Source of the DNA: Acestrorhynchus altus
Taxonomy: Eukaryota; Chordata; Actinopteri; Characiformes; Acestrorhynchidae
Length of the DNA stretch: 64,000 nt
Direction: 5' to 3'
Assembly (NCBI GenBank): GCA_034509495.1
Contig: CM067522.1
Coordinates: 627,331-691,330 of the forward strand
Shown here: in pieces, positions 13,111 through 24,540 of the stretch
How the letters are laid out: each line of letters opens with the position of its first letter
Numbering within the stretch: position 1 is the first letter of the stretch
Made by a program: the position numbers and the translations under genes
Notes under the pieces: generated by a model
Database searches by the model: none
Told to the model about the DNA's origin: nothing
The model's input: the letters and a program-made list of their open reading frames with translations, nothing else

Positions 13111-15406
13111 CTGTGTCCTCTCTCTCTCTCTGTGTCTCTCGCTCCTCTCCTCTCTCTCACTCCTTCTCTCTCTCTCTCTCTCTCTCTCATTTATGGGCGA
13201 GCCACGCTTCACGAGGGCGGTCAGGAGGTCATGAATTATGCATTTCTATGAGCTTGGTTCTCTTAATTAAGACTCTCTGGGATTTCACTTACATGCTCCT
13301 CTATTTATAGACGGACTGTTAATCAGTCCGGAATAGTTTTCATTCTGTTTACACACTTTTACTAAAACTCAAATCAACACCAATGAGCTGGAACGCACTG
13401 CACCACCACGCTCGCTGTGAGGAACTGACCAAGCCCCCTTCGCCTCCGTACGCAATGATGTCGTGATCGAGGATCTTGGAGAGACAGGCCGTATCATCTT
13501 CTGCTACGACTCCAGACTTTCCTCGGGATTCGACAACAGGTCTGAGTACGGAGGCCTTGTGACGATCACCTCAATGCTGCCTTCGCTGTGGAGCGACACT
13601 GTGCTCCAACTGCTGGTGTGATGATCTGGAGAGCGTGGCTACAACAGTCGCTCACCCCTAGTAGGGACACGAGGAACACCTGTCCTCTCAGGCTCCGATG
13701 GCCGATGGCAAACTGAACCTGCGGTCAGTCAAGGCTTTAATCTGAGAGTGAGCAGGATCTACAGGCCCAGCTGCTACATCTGTGGGTTACTGTGCTGCAG
13801 GATACCGTTCGGACCTGGAACACCTCCAAACCCAACCGGACCTCTGTATCCAGACTGGAGGCCCGACGGGGAACTACAGCCTCCTTTCCGTTGTACATTT
13901 TTCCCCAATAAACTCACCCTTTACTGTAATATTGTAATCAGTTACGTACACCGTCATTACACCCTGAAACCTCCAGGCTGCTGTAGATCTATTCAGACTC
14001 CGGCCGGACATGTGCACCAAGCGTCTTCGTCGTGCAGACCTTAGATCTGATAGCCGGTGGCATCTACAAGTCTGTCTGATTTCTTATTCATCGAGTGTTG
14101 TGACAGTGAGCCGAGGAGCCAGCGTGAGTTCCAAACCTCCAAATCTGATCTCACCACATTAAACCGATGCTTCAACTGCGGATTCCTTTGGGGACGACTT
14201 TTCACGTGTTCCTCCACCGATTCAATGCCAAACTCGGATCGGACATCAGGCAGTGGACTCAACAGGGACTTGGACAAGCTGTGTGTGCATTTGTAAATCA
14301 ACCTAAACCATACGGGATATAAAGATATGAATAAACACATTAATAACTGTATGAAAATGACCTCACATTAAAGAAGTCCAGCCCGTACGTCTGTGTTCTG
14401 TTTGGGTTTAAAGTCCAGACTGATTCCCTGCAGACGGTCAGGTTTGAGAAATCTCCGCTCAGATAAAGACAGCGGTGGGTTTCTGTGCTGTTAGTGGTGC
14501 TGGTCAGTTCTGCTGGGTTCTGATCCACACTGTACTGGGCTGAGTGATGTTCTCTCAGTGCAGAACCGAGTCTTTGCTCTGCTTCTCCGAGAGGTTTCAC
14601 ACCTTTTACAGCAGCTAAAAAACGACCATATGAGGCAGGTTTTCTATCAGAGTCAGCAGCGAAATCCAACCCGGTGACCGTGAACCCTCAGAACCTTTCG
14701 CAGAACCTTTTCAACTGTTTTCCGCACTATCATGAATCCCCGCTTCCCCCGTGTGCTTCATCAGCTGTAGCTGCAGCACTGCGAACATCAGCAGTTGTGG
14801 GGGGTCTTGGTTATTCTGATGTTTGGACCCCCGTTTCACTGTGTTACACACTGATTTGATGTGAATCGGTACTCTGTAGTACCGACGTAACTCCATTGGT
14901 ACCATTAAAAGCAACCGATTGTTCACAACAGTGTGAGATCATTACCCTCCTCGTCCTGGCTCTGAACGTGGTTAGGACCAAAGAAGGTGTGCGGTTCTCA
15001 TATTTCCATTTCCACCATTCGTGAGGCATGGAATGATGGAGCTTCATCCAGTACTGTTGGGATGAGCTGGATCTGGACACTGACTCTTGTCCTCCGAATC
15101 AAATCTTCACAGCAATGTTCTAAATTCCAGCCGAAAGAGTGGACAGTAGAGACCGTGACTCAATGAATAATGAAGACAATGTAAATGAATTTGAAGAGAC
15201 AGAATCCTCTCGCTCATGCAGGGTGTCTCTGGGTGTGCGCGCTGTAAAGGGGATTGCGTGGTGTATTAGATTGGGGTAGGAGTGCCTCACTCTCCACCTC
15301 AGCTCTTATCGAATGTGTCTGAATCTCCGTCACGGGGGACAGAAAGCGAGCGGCCGAGAGTTCGACTACAGCGCCTTTAATCAGAAAGACACTGGTTTCA
15401 ATCTAT

Positions 15407-15471
<65 letters not shown>

Positions 15472-16130
15472 CTCTCTCTTTCAATCGCTGTCTCCTCCAG
15501 ATAGATTTCTGCTCCATCTTGCTCCAGTGTCTCTCATGACTGTAAATACAGAGCCGTTTAAATCTCTGCCGACAGACGGACCAACTTTCCTACAGAGCAA
15601 CACTTCACTCTCAGCAGAGCTCCATCGCTCCATCTCTGGGGTTTCTCATTCATCTCCGTCTGTCAGCGCGATGGTGGAACACAGAGAAATAGAGAACCAC
15701 CTGAAAAGGCACCAGCAGTGTCCGGACTAGTCGTCGATTAATCGATGAATCGATCTCGATATAATCAGCACCAGCTTTTCTACAATAATGTGAATAAACG
15801 GTTCCAGCGTTTAGAAGACAGTATGAAACCGAATTTTTTAACGTCCGTTAAACGTTGACTAACTAGACATGCACCTCCACCGATGTCCACCAGATGTCCT
15901 AATCAGATGTTGGACTGCATGTCCACAAAGGCCCAGTTGAGCACCTACTCAGATGGTCAGATATTGAGCTTGTCTGTATGTCCATTAGTGGCTGTGGACT
16001 GACTGGTGTGTTCAGGTATGTTCTGAACATCTATCTGACGTTTCCTTCATCTCTCAACATTGTTCACATGAAGATCAAATGTCCATCTTTAAATATGGGG
16101 TGTTTACAATGTTTCACACCACTGTAGACT

Positions 16131-16170
<40 letters not shown>

Positions 16171-16302
16171 GGCACAGAGAGATGATGGGGTGGGGAAGTC
16201 GGCAGTATCAGTGGGAGCGACTGGGGTCCCCCTGAGAGGCAGGTGTGCCTGCTGGCTAACCAGTAAACCAGTTCACTGTCTCTTTTACTGCCAAACTGGG
16301 CC

Positions 16303-16337
<35 letters not shown>

Positions 16338-18303
16338 CCGTTTAAGAACATGCGATTAGCAGACTGATTTCCTCCTTCTGGGTCTGTGGAGCACTCACTC
16401 CTGCAGAGTTCAGCTCTAATCTGCTCCTGATCCACTAAACAGGGTCTCCAGGTGCTTCTGGACGCTGGAGCCAAGTGTGTTAGACTACAGCCAGGTGGAC
16501 ACGCTACACACACCACACACAGGTGTGTTCGATTAGGAACAGGAGGTTGAGATTAGGAACAGGTGTGGAAGATTAAGGCTGGAGGGGAACGTCTAGGATG
16601 GAGATTCCTACACCAGGTGTTACACTTATCACCCAGAACCTAGAGCCTTACCTGGAGGTCCCTGGAGGCGGGCCTTCTTCACTGAAAGAGAGAAAAAACG
16701 AGAGTTCAGAGACCACACGGACACACTCGTCCAGCTACACACGAAACACCTGCTGATACACGAACTCTGACCAAGATCCACAAGCAGTACCGAAGATCTG
16801 GGCCTAGTTTTGCTTCTTAGGGTTGGGTTTTACACTGTAGACGGGGCTTGGGCTGAGGGTTTGTTGTGTAAACTGGTTTTAGTGTAGGCAATTTAGGTGT
16901 AGACTGGTTTTAGTGGAGAGTTATGTGGTGTAGATTAATTTTGGACTATGGTTGGTTTATAGTGTAGACTGGTTTAGGGGTTGTTTATAGTGTAGACTGG
17001 TTTAGGGGTTGTTTATAGTGTAGACTGTTTAGGAGTTGTTTATAGTGTAGACTGGTTTAGGGGTTGTTTATAGTGTAGACTGTTTAAGGGTTGTTTACAG
17101 TGTAGACTGGTTTAGGGGTTGTTTATAGTGTAGACTGGTTTAGGAGTTGCTTATAGTGTAGACTCGTTTAGGGGTTGTTTACAGTGTAAACTGGTTTAGG
17201 GGTTGTTTATAGTGTAGACTGTTTTTAGGGATATGTTTTGTAGTGTAGACTGGTTTAGGGGTTGTTTATAGTGTAGACTGGTTTATGGGTTGGTTTATAG
17301 TGTGAACTGGTTTAGGGGTTGTTTATAGTGTAGACTGTAGGGAATGGTTTCATAGTATAGACTGTTTTAAGGTTGGTTTATAGTGTGAACTGGTGTAGGG
17401 GTTTTTATAGTGTAGACTGGTTTAGGAGTTGTTTACAGTGTAAACTGGTTTGGGGGTTGGTTTGTAGTGTAGACTGGTTTAGGGGTTGTTTACAGTGTAA
17501 ACTGGTTTAGGGGTTGGTTTGTAGTTAGACTGTTTTTAGGGTTATGTTTTGTAGTGTAGACTGGTTTAGGAGTTGTTTACAGTGTAAACTGGTTTAGGGG
17601 TTGGTTTGTAGTGTAGACTGGTTTAGGGGTTGTTTACAGTGTAAACTGGTTTAGGGGTTGGTTTGTAGTTAGACTGTTTTTTAGGGATATGTTTTGTAGT
17701 GTAGACTGGTTTAGGGGTTGTTTACAGTGTAAACTGGTTTAGGAGTTGGTTTGTAGTTAGACTGTTTTTTAGGGTTATGTTTTGTAGTGTAGACTGGTTT
17801 AGGGGTTGTTTATAGTGTAAACTGGTTTAGGGGTTGGTTTGTAGTGTAGACTGGTCTAGGAGTTGTTTACAGTGTAAACTGGTTTAGGGGTTGGTTTGTA
17901 GTTAGACTGTTTTTATGGTTGTTTTGTAGTGTAGACTGGCTTTTAGCACACGTCTGCAGTACAGACTGGTGTCTCAGTGTAGCTGCGAGCTCCTAGAAGG
18001 TTACACTGGTCTGCAGGGATGGTAATGGAGTGTGTACTGGGAGTGCTACCTGCCATTAACAGGGACAATCCAGTGGATTCCACAGGAGTAGACTGGATCA
18101 GACCGGAGACTATAGAGAGCTAGCCTCTGTCCCCAGCATACTCTCACGCACACACTCTTACACACACTCACACACACTCGTACACACACACTCACAGCAC
18201 CAGATGGCCAGCGGATTACACTGAATCGCCTGTCCCTCCCCCAGCACTGACACGGGAATCCACCACTCTATCTAGCCTTCTATTACTCAGGCTCCTCACA
18301 CTG

Positions 18304-18334
<31 letters not shown>

Positions 18335-19568
18335 TGAGAAAGAGAGTGTGAAAGAAAGTGTGCTTCTTTGGTTGAGCTTTCACCACAAAGTCCAAATTAC
18401 CGGACACTGTAATATGACGCTGGTACGAAGAAGGCGAGACGAACAAACTTCTGAATGTCCTGCTCAGGGTATCACTGGTCTCGATCAGAGGTCACTAATA
18501 AGTGGTCAGTGGTCCAGGCCGGGACTCAGGTGCTGTCCTAGGTGCATGTCCTTTTTGAACATGTCTTGTTCAGGTCAAACATGTTCATTCTCTCTTGTGT
18601 CCAGGACATTTACATTACTGGTGTTACTGTTATTTGTTCCGCAGACCGATCTCTGTAAAAACATGCTCTTATGGTGGAATAACAGCATGGTTAAAATTCT
18701 TCTCAACCAATGAGCTTCCTTCACTGTGTCAGCTCTGTACAAGTACATGGACTCGGGTTGGGTAAACTAAAAATAAACAAACCTACAGCTGACTAATGGA
18801 GAGATTGATCAGCTGACTCATGGAGAGATTGATCAGCTGATTCATGGAGAGATTGATCAGCTGATTAATCTATAATGACAATAATTATTAGCTGAATACA
18901 AAACGGTTAAGACGCGTCCCACCTCTTCTACAGCTTTCCCTTTCATTTATTTCAGGTATTGTCAAAAGGGAGACTTTTTACGTCCAAATACTTGTGGACA
19001 CCCCTTGTAATCAAGACATTCAACTAATGTGCAAATGCACACACAGCTTGTCTAGTTCAGAAGAAAGACTGAATGAGCAGGTGTCCCACGACTTTTGTCC
19101 TCACAGTGTACTTCCATTATGAAACTGCTTCAGGCTTTCTGGATCAGTTTATTGAGGGGAATCGGTCCAACGAGGACATAAGCAGTAATCAGTTGCTCCT
19201 GTGAATAGTCCCGATTCTGGTTCCGAGACGATGAGCTGTCACGTCCCCAAAGGCCCGAGAGACGAGTGATGGAGATTGTAGACTGCAGCCGGCGTTATAA
19301 TGAGGAAGAAAAGCCTCATTGTTCTTATTGTCTGCAGATCTCAGAAGATCCCCCTCCGCTCTGAAGAGATGTCAAAGTCAGCCTCTGCTCATGTCTGCAC
19401 TCAGTGGGCCAGGAAACCTCACAGACCAGGAGAACATGACGGAGAACACCATCACTGACCCTCCACCTCCACCTCCAACGTCAGCACAACACTCAGAGAA
19501 CACGTAGAAACACCACAGATTCACTAACAGGTCACTGAATGGACCTCCCACATTTCCTGCTGCACAGG

Positions 19569-19619
<51 letters not shown>

Positions 19620-21269
19620 AGCACAATTACACACCTTTACACACCCACCACAGCATTACACACCTTACACTCTCACCAGTACCTTTACACACCCACCACA
19701 GCATTACCCACCTTTACACTCTCACCACAAAATTTACACACCTTTACACTCTCATCACAGCATTTACACACCTTTACACTCTCACCACACCACAATTACA
19801 CACCTTTACACTCTCATCACAGCATTTACACACCTTTACACTCTCACCACACCACAATTACACACCTTTACACACCCACCACAGCATTTACACACCTTTA
19901 CACACCCACCACAGCACAATTACACACCTACAACATTTACACACCCACCACAGCATTTACACACCTTTACTCTCACCAAAAATTTACACACCTTTACACT
20001 CTCTACAGCATTTGCCTTTACCACCACAGCATTACCCACCTTTACATCACACCACAATACACACCTTTACACACCCACCACAGCATTTACACACCTTTAC
20101 ACACCCACCATGCAATTACACACCTTTACACTCTGCCCAGCATTTACACCTTTACACACCACCACAGCATTACCCACCTTTACCTCTCACCAAGGAATTA
20201 CATTTACACTCTCACAACAGCATTCACACACATTTACACACCCACCACAAAATTTACACACCTTTACACTCTCATCACAGCATTTACACACCTTTACACT
20301 CTCACCACACCACAATTACACACCTTTACACTCTCATCACAGCATTTACACACCTTTACACTCTCACCACACAATTACACATAGCACACACACCACAGCA
20401 TTTACACACCTTTACACCGCACAATTACACACCTTTACACACCCACCACAGCATTTACACACCTTTACACACCCACCACAGCACAATTACACACCTTTAC
20501 ACTCTCACCACAGCATTTACACACCTTTACACTCTCACCAAAGAATTTACACACCTTTACACTCTCACAACAGCATTCACACACATTTACACACCCACCA
20601 CAGCATTTACACACCTTTACCTCTATAATCATAAAAATTTACACACCTTTACCTCTAAATCACTACACCTTTACACTCTCACCACAGCATTCACACACAT
20701 TTACACTCTCATCAGCATTTACACACCTTTACACTCTCACCACAGCATTTACACACCTTTACACTCTCACCACAGCATTTACACACCTTTACACTCTCAC
20801 CACAGCATTCACACACATTTACACTCTCACCACAACATTCACACATTTACACCCACCACAGCATTTACACACCTTTACACACCCATCACAGCATTTACAC
20901 ACCTTTACACTCTCACCAAAGAATTTACACACCTTTACACTCTCACCACAGCATTCACACACATTTACACACTCACCACAGCATTTACACACCTTTACAC
21001 ACCCACCACAGCATTTACACACCTTTACACACCTTTACACACCCACCACAGCACAATTACACACAGTAAGGCAGAACACCAGCATCTTCAGGAAGCAGCA
21101 CCAGTATGATGCTCCCAGTTTGCTGAAGCCCAGTCTGAAGGTGTTCTGAACAGTATGATGTGTTTATTAAGTTTAACAGAAAGTCTGACTGTTTACAACA
21201 TAAACTTAAAAAGACATTTTATCATCGTAACAATAATAATAACTCACCCCGCACACACAGGAGTGACAT
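9332..21269 (-). CDS. unc13b: unc13b (Munc13-2), 5' part: first three coding exons
   Basis: Munc13 proteins prime synaptic and secretory vesicles by opening syntaxin at the presynaptic active zone. Three minus-strand exons (21269-21248, 16681-16652, 9431-9332) join in frame with canonical GT/AG sites. They give about 50 residues that begin MSLLCVRVKKARLQGPP and continue through KFNVYVTLKVQNVKS to the tail RGDQPCFEQDFM. This is the start of the C2A domain of the ubiquitous Munc13-2 isoform; in that family C2A binds RIM, and the brain-specific bMunc13-2 isoform starts elsewhere and lacks it. I chose unc13b over unc13a because of the RGDQP stretch and because atosb is the neighbour, as at human 9p13.3. 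The remaining exons (rest of C2A, C1, C2B, MUN, C2C) must lie left of base 1. Introns 1 and 2 are about 4.6 and 7.2 kb, and intron 3 exceeds 9.3 kb. Confidence 0.93.
9895..10160. repeat. (GA)n block followed by (GT)n
   Basis: GA/GACAGA-rich sequence at 9899-10065, then (GT)n at about 10078-10157. Confidence 0.85.
10300..10410 (+). mobile_element. Teleost LINE/SINE-type 3' tail
   Basis: 'ctgtccaggggtcgtccctg' and 'cgtgaccctactgaggatga agcgg' resemble the common fish retroposon tail (CTGTCCAGGGTG...GCGACCCTGA...GATAAGCGG). Class assignment is from memory of the family. Confidence 0.45.
10590..10830 (+). mobile_element. Tc1/mariner 3' fragment
   Basis: Parallels the 3' half of the element at 31216-31510: 'gtgtggacgctattggacac', 'actccacccctaccac', 'ttaggaacctct', then the palindrome-like end 'gatcaataaatactgatca'. 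It carries only the last part of the transposase frame, disrupted. Confidence 0.65.
11040..11640. repeat. (CA)n and a 35-bp 'gaactggatgaaactggact' array
   Basis: (CA)n at 11038-11082. From about 11410 to 11630 there are tandem copies of 'actggatgaaactggactga' plus 'attaaagtgg'. Between them, 11106-11405 holds an open frame of 99 residues that matches nothing I know and is treated as chance. Confidence 0.8.
12060..12170 (-). mobile_element. Reverse copy of the 'ctgctgtgtctgatccactc' repeat family
   Basis: 'gatcaggaccccacaggacc accacagagcagat' is the reverse complement of the 'ctctgtggtggtcctgtggg gtcctgatc' block seen at 42310. It is a fragment only. Confidence 0.45.
12340..13190. repeat. Inverted polypurine (GA)n and polypyrimidine (CT)n blocks
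   Basis: About 470 bp of (GA)n/(GACAGA)n at 12340-12815, a spacer of about 100 bp, then about 270 bp of (CT)n at 12915-13190. Both strands therefore give long Arg/Glu- or Ser/Leu-rich frames, none of them genes. Located in unc13b intron 2. Confidence 0.9.
13191..14998. other. unc13b intron 2, no firm element
   Basis: Mostly unique sequence of moderate GC. 13400-13760 has repeat-like character (for example 'gtggctacaacagtcgctca cccctagtag') and may be a decayed transposon, but I could not assign it. No splice-paired coding exon was found. Confidence 0.3.
14999..15135 (-). mobile_element. Tc1-derived MITE-like repeat, reverse orientation
   Basis: 'gaatgatggagcttcatcca gtactgttgggatgagctgg' is the reverse complement of the 'ccagctcatcccaacagtac tgg' block of the family. 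Confidence 0.55.
15412..15480. repeat. (CA)n microsatellite with CT ends
   Basis: (CA)n at 15415-15469 flanked by CTCTCT on both sides. From 15481 to 16127 the sequence is unique and I see no gene. Confidence 0.9.
16128..16335. repeat. (GACA)n and (CA)n microsatellites
   Basis: (CAGA)n at about 16129-16170 and (CA)n at about 16306-16335, 0.3-0.5 kb from unc13b exon 2. Confidence 0.9.
16652..16681 (-). CDS. unc13b: unc13b coding exon 2 (30-nt microexon)
   Basis: This is a 30-base exon between a strong acceptor (pyrimidine-rich, ending CTTTCAG) and the donor GTAAGG on the minus strand. It encodes KKARLQGPP, preceded by a Val and followed by an Asp that are both split across introns. Its phases (2 in, 1 out) fit exons 1 and 3 exactly. 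It is far too short to show up as an open reading frame by itself. Confidence 0.92.
16850..17945. repeat. 1.1-kb minisatellite, 28-bp unit
   Basis: Tandem copies of 'gtgtagactggtttaggggt tgtttata', about 39 units, with variants tgtttaca, tggtttgta and a recurring 'agactgtttttagggttatg' form. In unc13b intron 1, starting about 170 bases from exon 2. From 17946 to 18300 there are only short CA-rich patches. Confidence 0.9.
18306..18973. other. (GT)n tract and unannotated unc13b intron 1 sequence
   Basis: (GT)n at 18306-18330. At about 18787-18860 there are three tandem copies of 'tgattcatggagagattgat cagc'. The 135-residue frame at 18306-18713 has no recognisable features. Confidence 0.6.
18974..19110. 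mobile_element. Short MITE-like element with both ends
   Basis: Runs from 'gtccaaatacttgtggacac' to 'ggtgtcccacgacttttgtc' and 'ctcacagtgta', with 'aatgtgcaaatgcacacaca gcttgtctag' inside. About 135 bp, an internally deleted Tc1-derived element of the family at 51070. Confidence 0.6.
19571..21065. repeat. (CA)n plus 1.4-kb minisatellite beside unc13b exon 1
   Basis: (CA)n at 19571-19619, then about 50 copies of a 29-bp unit, 'catttacacacctttacact' + 'ctcaccaca', to 21065. The array ends about 180 bases from the unc13b exon 1 donor. It produces long His/Thr-rich frames that are not genes. Confidence 0.9.
21248..21269 (-). CDS. unc13b: unc13b coding exon 1 (start codon)
   Basis: The ATG is the complement of 21267-21269. 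The exon carries 22 coding bases (MSLLCVR plus one base) and is followed by the donor GTGAGTT (complement of 21241-21247). It ends in phase 1, and the single G joins TG of exon 2 to make Val. MSLLCV is the conserved start of C2A-containing Munc13 proteins, and this fixes the start. The upstream side on the minus strand is CpG-rich. Confidence 0.92.
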
Positions 21270-21490
21270 CACTGCGCACTCTGCTCACTCATCGGGAGTG
21301 CGGCGGTATTCCACACGGAGCGCAGGGATCCGGGCTGCGGCTCCTGCTGGGAGCGAGCGCGCTCCCGGGAAAAGTGTCGCGCGAGCTGATGAAAAAAAAC
21401 CGTTAGGATTTGAACTGACAGGACGAGCAGCCAATCAACTGCTTTCATTAGGCAATATGGGTGGGCTGACGAGCGGGTCTGACCAATCAG
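21270..21490 (-). promoter_or_regulatory. unc13b promoter / 5'UTR region
   Basis: The 150 bases upstream of the unc13b ATG (minus strand) are rich in CpG, with runs such as GAGCGCGCTCCCGGG and TCGCGCGAG, in contrast to the AT-rich DNA around them. CCAAT elements occur at 21431-21435 and 21483-21487 (plus-strand reading; NF-Y sites work in either direction). No TATA box is obvious. The transcription start is not determined. Confidence 0.6.
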
Positions 21491-21599
21491 CTTCTAAGAT
21501 TCAGGCCCGTCAATTAAACGATTGAATCAACGGTCAGAAACGGACAGAAATAGTGTTTAACGGTTTTCTCAGTAAATCACAAAGCTCATAAAACTGATT

Positions 21600-22700
21600 C
21601 TCATGATTAATAATAATAAATAAATATTATTGTTATGGATAATGATAATAATAATTATTATTATTGTTGTTGTTATTGTTATTTATTAATAATTATAATA
21701 ATAATGAATAAATAAATAAATCAGCTGTGAATGAAGTTAAAGTGTTAGTTTTACCTGTTAAAACTGTTTCACTGACAGACTTCTTTAGGTGGTGAATGGA
21801 GAAACCTGTTGCCATGACTACAGCAGACCAATAACCACTTTATTTACCATCCAAACCCACCTTAGATAGGTGGTCTTCTGAGTGGTATATGGAATGATGA
21901 TGGTAATACAGTGGCAAATCTGAAAAATACATGTTTCCTTTGGGATCTAGTTTTTGATCGCAACACCATGAATGTATCCCTCCGCCATTTTAATCATATG
22001 CAGTTTGGAAACTTAGTTTCAGAAAATTAGTTTGAATGTCTTTTTAAATGCATGGGGACTTTTATTTTGTTGCTGTTATTTATAATGTTTTTTGTTTTGG
22101 AAAATAGATTAAGACACAGTTTCCTGATGGAAACCAGCTCAACCATCAACAGTTATTACTGAACAAACCATCATATCACCCTATACTGGTTTGTATCTGA
22201 TTGACCATTCCAGACTGGTGTTGATCAGTTAATCCAGTTTATAATAACACTGGTCCCTGGAGAATCAATCAGTGTTTAATGAATTCTCAGTGCAGTGGCG
22301 CCATCTAGTGGCTCATTACAGCCCTACACGTCACTACAGCCCCCTGATGCTGATAAAGACCTTTATTCAGTCTGACGTCATTAATCATGGTGATACCTGT
22401 GTAAATGAGTGAATTACTGATATAATGTACATGAATCATATCCTCTGCACAAACACATACATACATAAATCAATCATACACACATTCACTGATTAATAAT
22501 CAATAATGTGCTAAAGAGTTTTGTCCTCTGACATTTGACCGCTGTATGGGTCAGGCACTGCAGGTGATGAAACCTGTATAATAATGAGTGTGTGATAAAT
22601 GCCAGAACTGATTGTTTCTGGGGGTCCGAACTAAAGGGTTGTGGTGGTGTAGCTTTGACCCCTGAGCTTCGGTGTGTCTGATTTGAACATGATGACTGCC
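21600..22700. other. Intergenic region between unc13b and atosb
   Basis: (TAA)/(TTA)-rich block at 21608-21720, then unique AT-rich sequence. 'taatccagtttataataaca ctgg' and nearby 'gactggtgttgatcag' look like pieces of a degraded repeat. No exon seen. Confidence 0.5.
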
Positions 22701-22739
22701 GTCACCACACATCAGCAATCAGACAGATGATCTACAAGC

Positions 22740-23250
22740 ATGGTCAACCTGACCAAGCAAACCAACCTCAGCTGGACCAAGCTGGTCATCCCGCATAACA
22801 CTCTGCTGGTCAAGAGTTTGTTCTGCATTTAGCTCCATCCATCCCCACAGCATGATGCTGCCACCACCATGTTTCACAGTGTGGACGGTGAGTTCAGGGT
22901 GACGTGCAGTGTTCCTTTTCTGCCACACAGCGTTTTGGATTTAGGCCATCTGATCAAAACACCTTCTTTCCCAGGTTTATATAGAAAACTGCAAACCAGA
23001 CTTCTTATGGCCTGCTTTCAAAAATGGTGTTCTTCCATAAAGACCAGAATTGTGGAGAACATGTCTAATAGTTGTCCTGAGGACAGATCCTCCCACCTGA
23101 GCTGTGGATCTCTGCAGCTCCTCCAGAGTGACCATGGGCCTCTCGGCTGCTTCTCTAATTAGTGTCTCCTTGCCTGGGCTGTCACTTAAGGTGGACGTCC
23201 ATGTCTTGGTAGGTTTGCAGTTCTGCTGTTCTCCTTCCGTTTTCAGATGA
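22740..23250 (-). pseudogene. Tc1-like transposase relic
   Basis: On the minus strand, IREAAERPMVTLEELQRSTA, TIRHVLHNSGLYGR, NTARHPELTVHTVKHGGGSI and MLWGWMEL follow the order of the Tc1 paired-domain end and the region before the catalytic core. The frame is broken between the parts, and the rest of the DDE core is missing. A (CA)n tract at 23284-23329 adjoins it. Confidence 0.85.
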
Positions 23251-23281
23251 TGGATTGAACAGTGCTTCCATGAGATGTTGA

Positions 23282-23331
<50 letters not shown>

Positions 23332-23589
23332 TTACTGTACATGTAACATTCAGACAGAGCACATGTGTTTCTAATAAAATGGCCAGAGAGGACACATAAG
23401 CTGGGCAGTCTTCCCTGCAGTAATGTCTCCCCCTGGCGGCTGCAGTTCTTCATGTTGTGTTACTGTGGAGCTGAGGGTGTAAATATTGTAGCAGCTCATG
23501 GATTTATCATCCAGTGACTCAGAGGTTTGACTGTATTAACAGTCATTGCATCAGACTGCGTTACAGAGTGTGACATGTTTAAGGGTTTA

Positions 23590-24185
23590 AATCCTACAGG
23601 GGGACAGGGGGACACTGTATGTAAATCCTACAGGGGGACAGGGGGACACTGTACGTAAATCCTACAGAGGGACAGCTGATCACTGTATGTAAATCCTACA
23701 GGGGGAGAGGGGGACACTATGTAAATCTTACAGGGGGACAGGGGGACACTGTACGTAAATCCTACAGGGGGACAGCTGATCACTGTATGTAAATCCTACA
23801 GGGGGACAGCAGATCACTTTATGTAAATCCTACAGGGGGACAGCTGATCACTGTATGTAAATCCTACAGGGGGGACAGCTGATCATTGTATGTAAATCCT
23901 ACAGGGGGACAGGGGGACGCTGTACGTAAATCCTACAGGGGGGACAGCTGATCACTGTATGTAAATCCTACAGGGGGACAGGAGGACACTGTATGTAAAT
24001 CTTACAGGGGACAGGGGGACACTGTACGTAAATCCTACAGGGGGACAGCTGATCACTGTATGTAAATCCTACAGGGGGACAGCTGATCACTTTATGTAAA
24101 TCCTGCAGGGTGACAGAGGGACAGTTGTATGTAAATCCTGCAGGGGGACAGGGGACAGGGGGACAGTTGTATATGTGGATCCAGC
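23590..24185. repeat. Minisatellite just upstream of the atosb promoter, about 34-bp unit
   Basis: About 17 copies of 'tgtaaatcctacagggggac' followed by 'agctgatcactgta' or 'agggggacactgta'. It ends about 165 bases before the CpG-rich promoter block. Confidence 0.9.
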
Positions 24186-24349
24186 TGTGAAAGCAGCTGT
24201 TGAGTACTTTGGCATTGTTATACACTCTTACTGTTATTAACTCCTCCGTGTTTAAAACAACAAACTGTGTTTTGTCCCTGACGCTGACACAGATAAGACA
24301 CCCTGTCCGCGTCACATCCCCTCTATAAAGAGACAAACAGCACGTGGAC

Positions 24350-24540
24350 TGGGCGTGGCCACGTCACTCGCGCGCACCAATTGGCGCGCGCGCTCGGTGA
24401 ATACATTAGCGGCGCGCAGACGTATGCAAATGCGGCGCGGAGAGAGTCCCCCGCTCGGCCAATGGCGGGACGAGCAGCGCGCTGCGCCCCGCCCCGTATG
24501 CAAATGAGCGCGCAGAGCTCGCGGAAGTGCGGGGTTTAAA
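24350..24540 (+). promoter_or_regulatory. CpG-rich atosb promoter with CCAAT boxes, octamers and a GC box
   Basis: This is a CpG-dense block. CCAATTGG lies at 24377-24384 and can be read as a CCAAT box on both strands. A second CCAAT is at 24459-24463. Perfect ATGCAAAT octamers lie at 24424-24431 and 24498-24505, a GC box CCCCGCCCC at 24487-24495, a CRE-like CACGTCA at about 24359-24365, and TTTAAA at about 24535. The combination sits just upstream of the probable untranslated first exon. Assignment to atosb rests on strand and position; no other plus-strand gene starts before 41741. Confidence 0.65.

Noticed and set aside
12277..13310. Arg/Glu-rich and Ser/Leu-rich frames up to 293 residues.
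   Set aside because: Translations of (GA)n and (CT)n simple repeats.
16850..17945. TTTAGGGG within each 28-bp unit taken as interstitial telomere sequence.
   Set aside because: The hexamer TTAGGG occurs once per 28-bp unit and is never in tandem, so this is an ordinary minisatellite.
19539..21109. 365-residue His/Thr-rich frame with about 50 repeats.
   Set aside because: The 29-bp minisatellite shifts frame between units, and composition and codon use are those of the repeat. No start or splice context was found.
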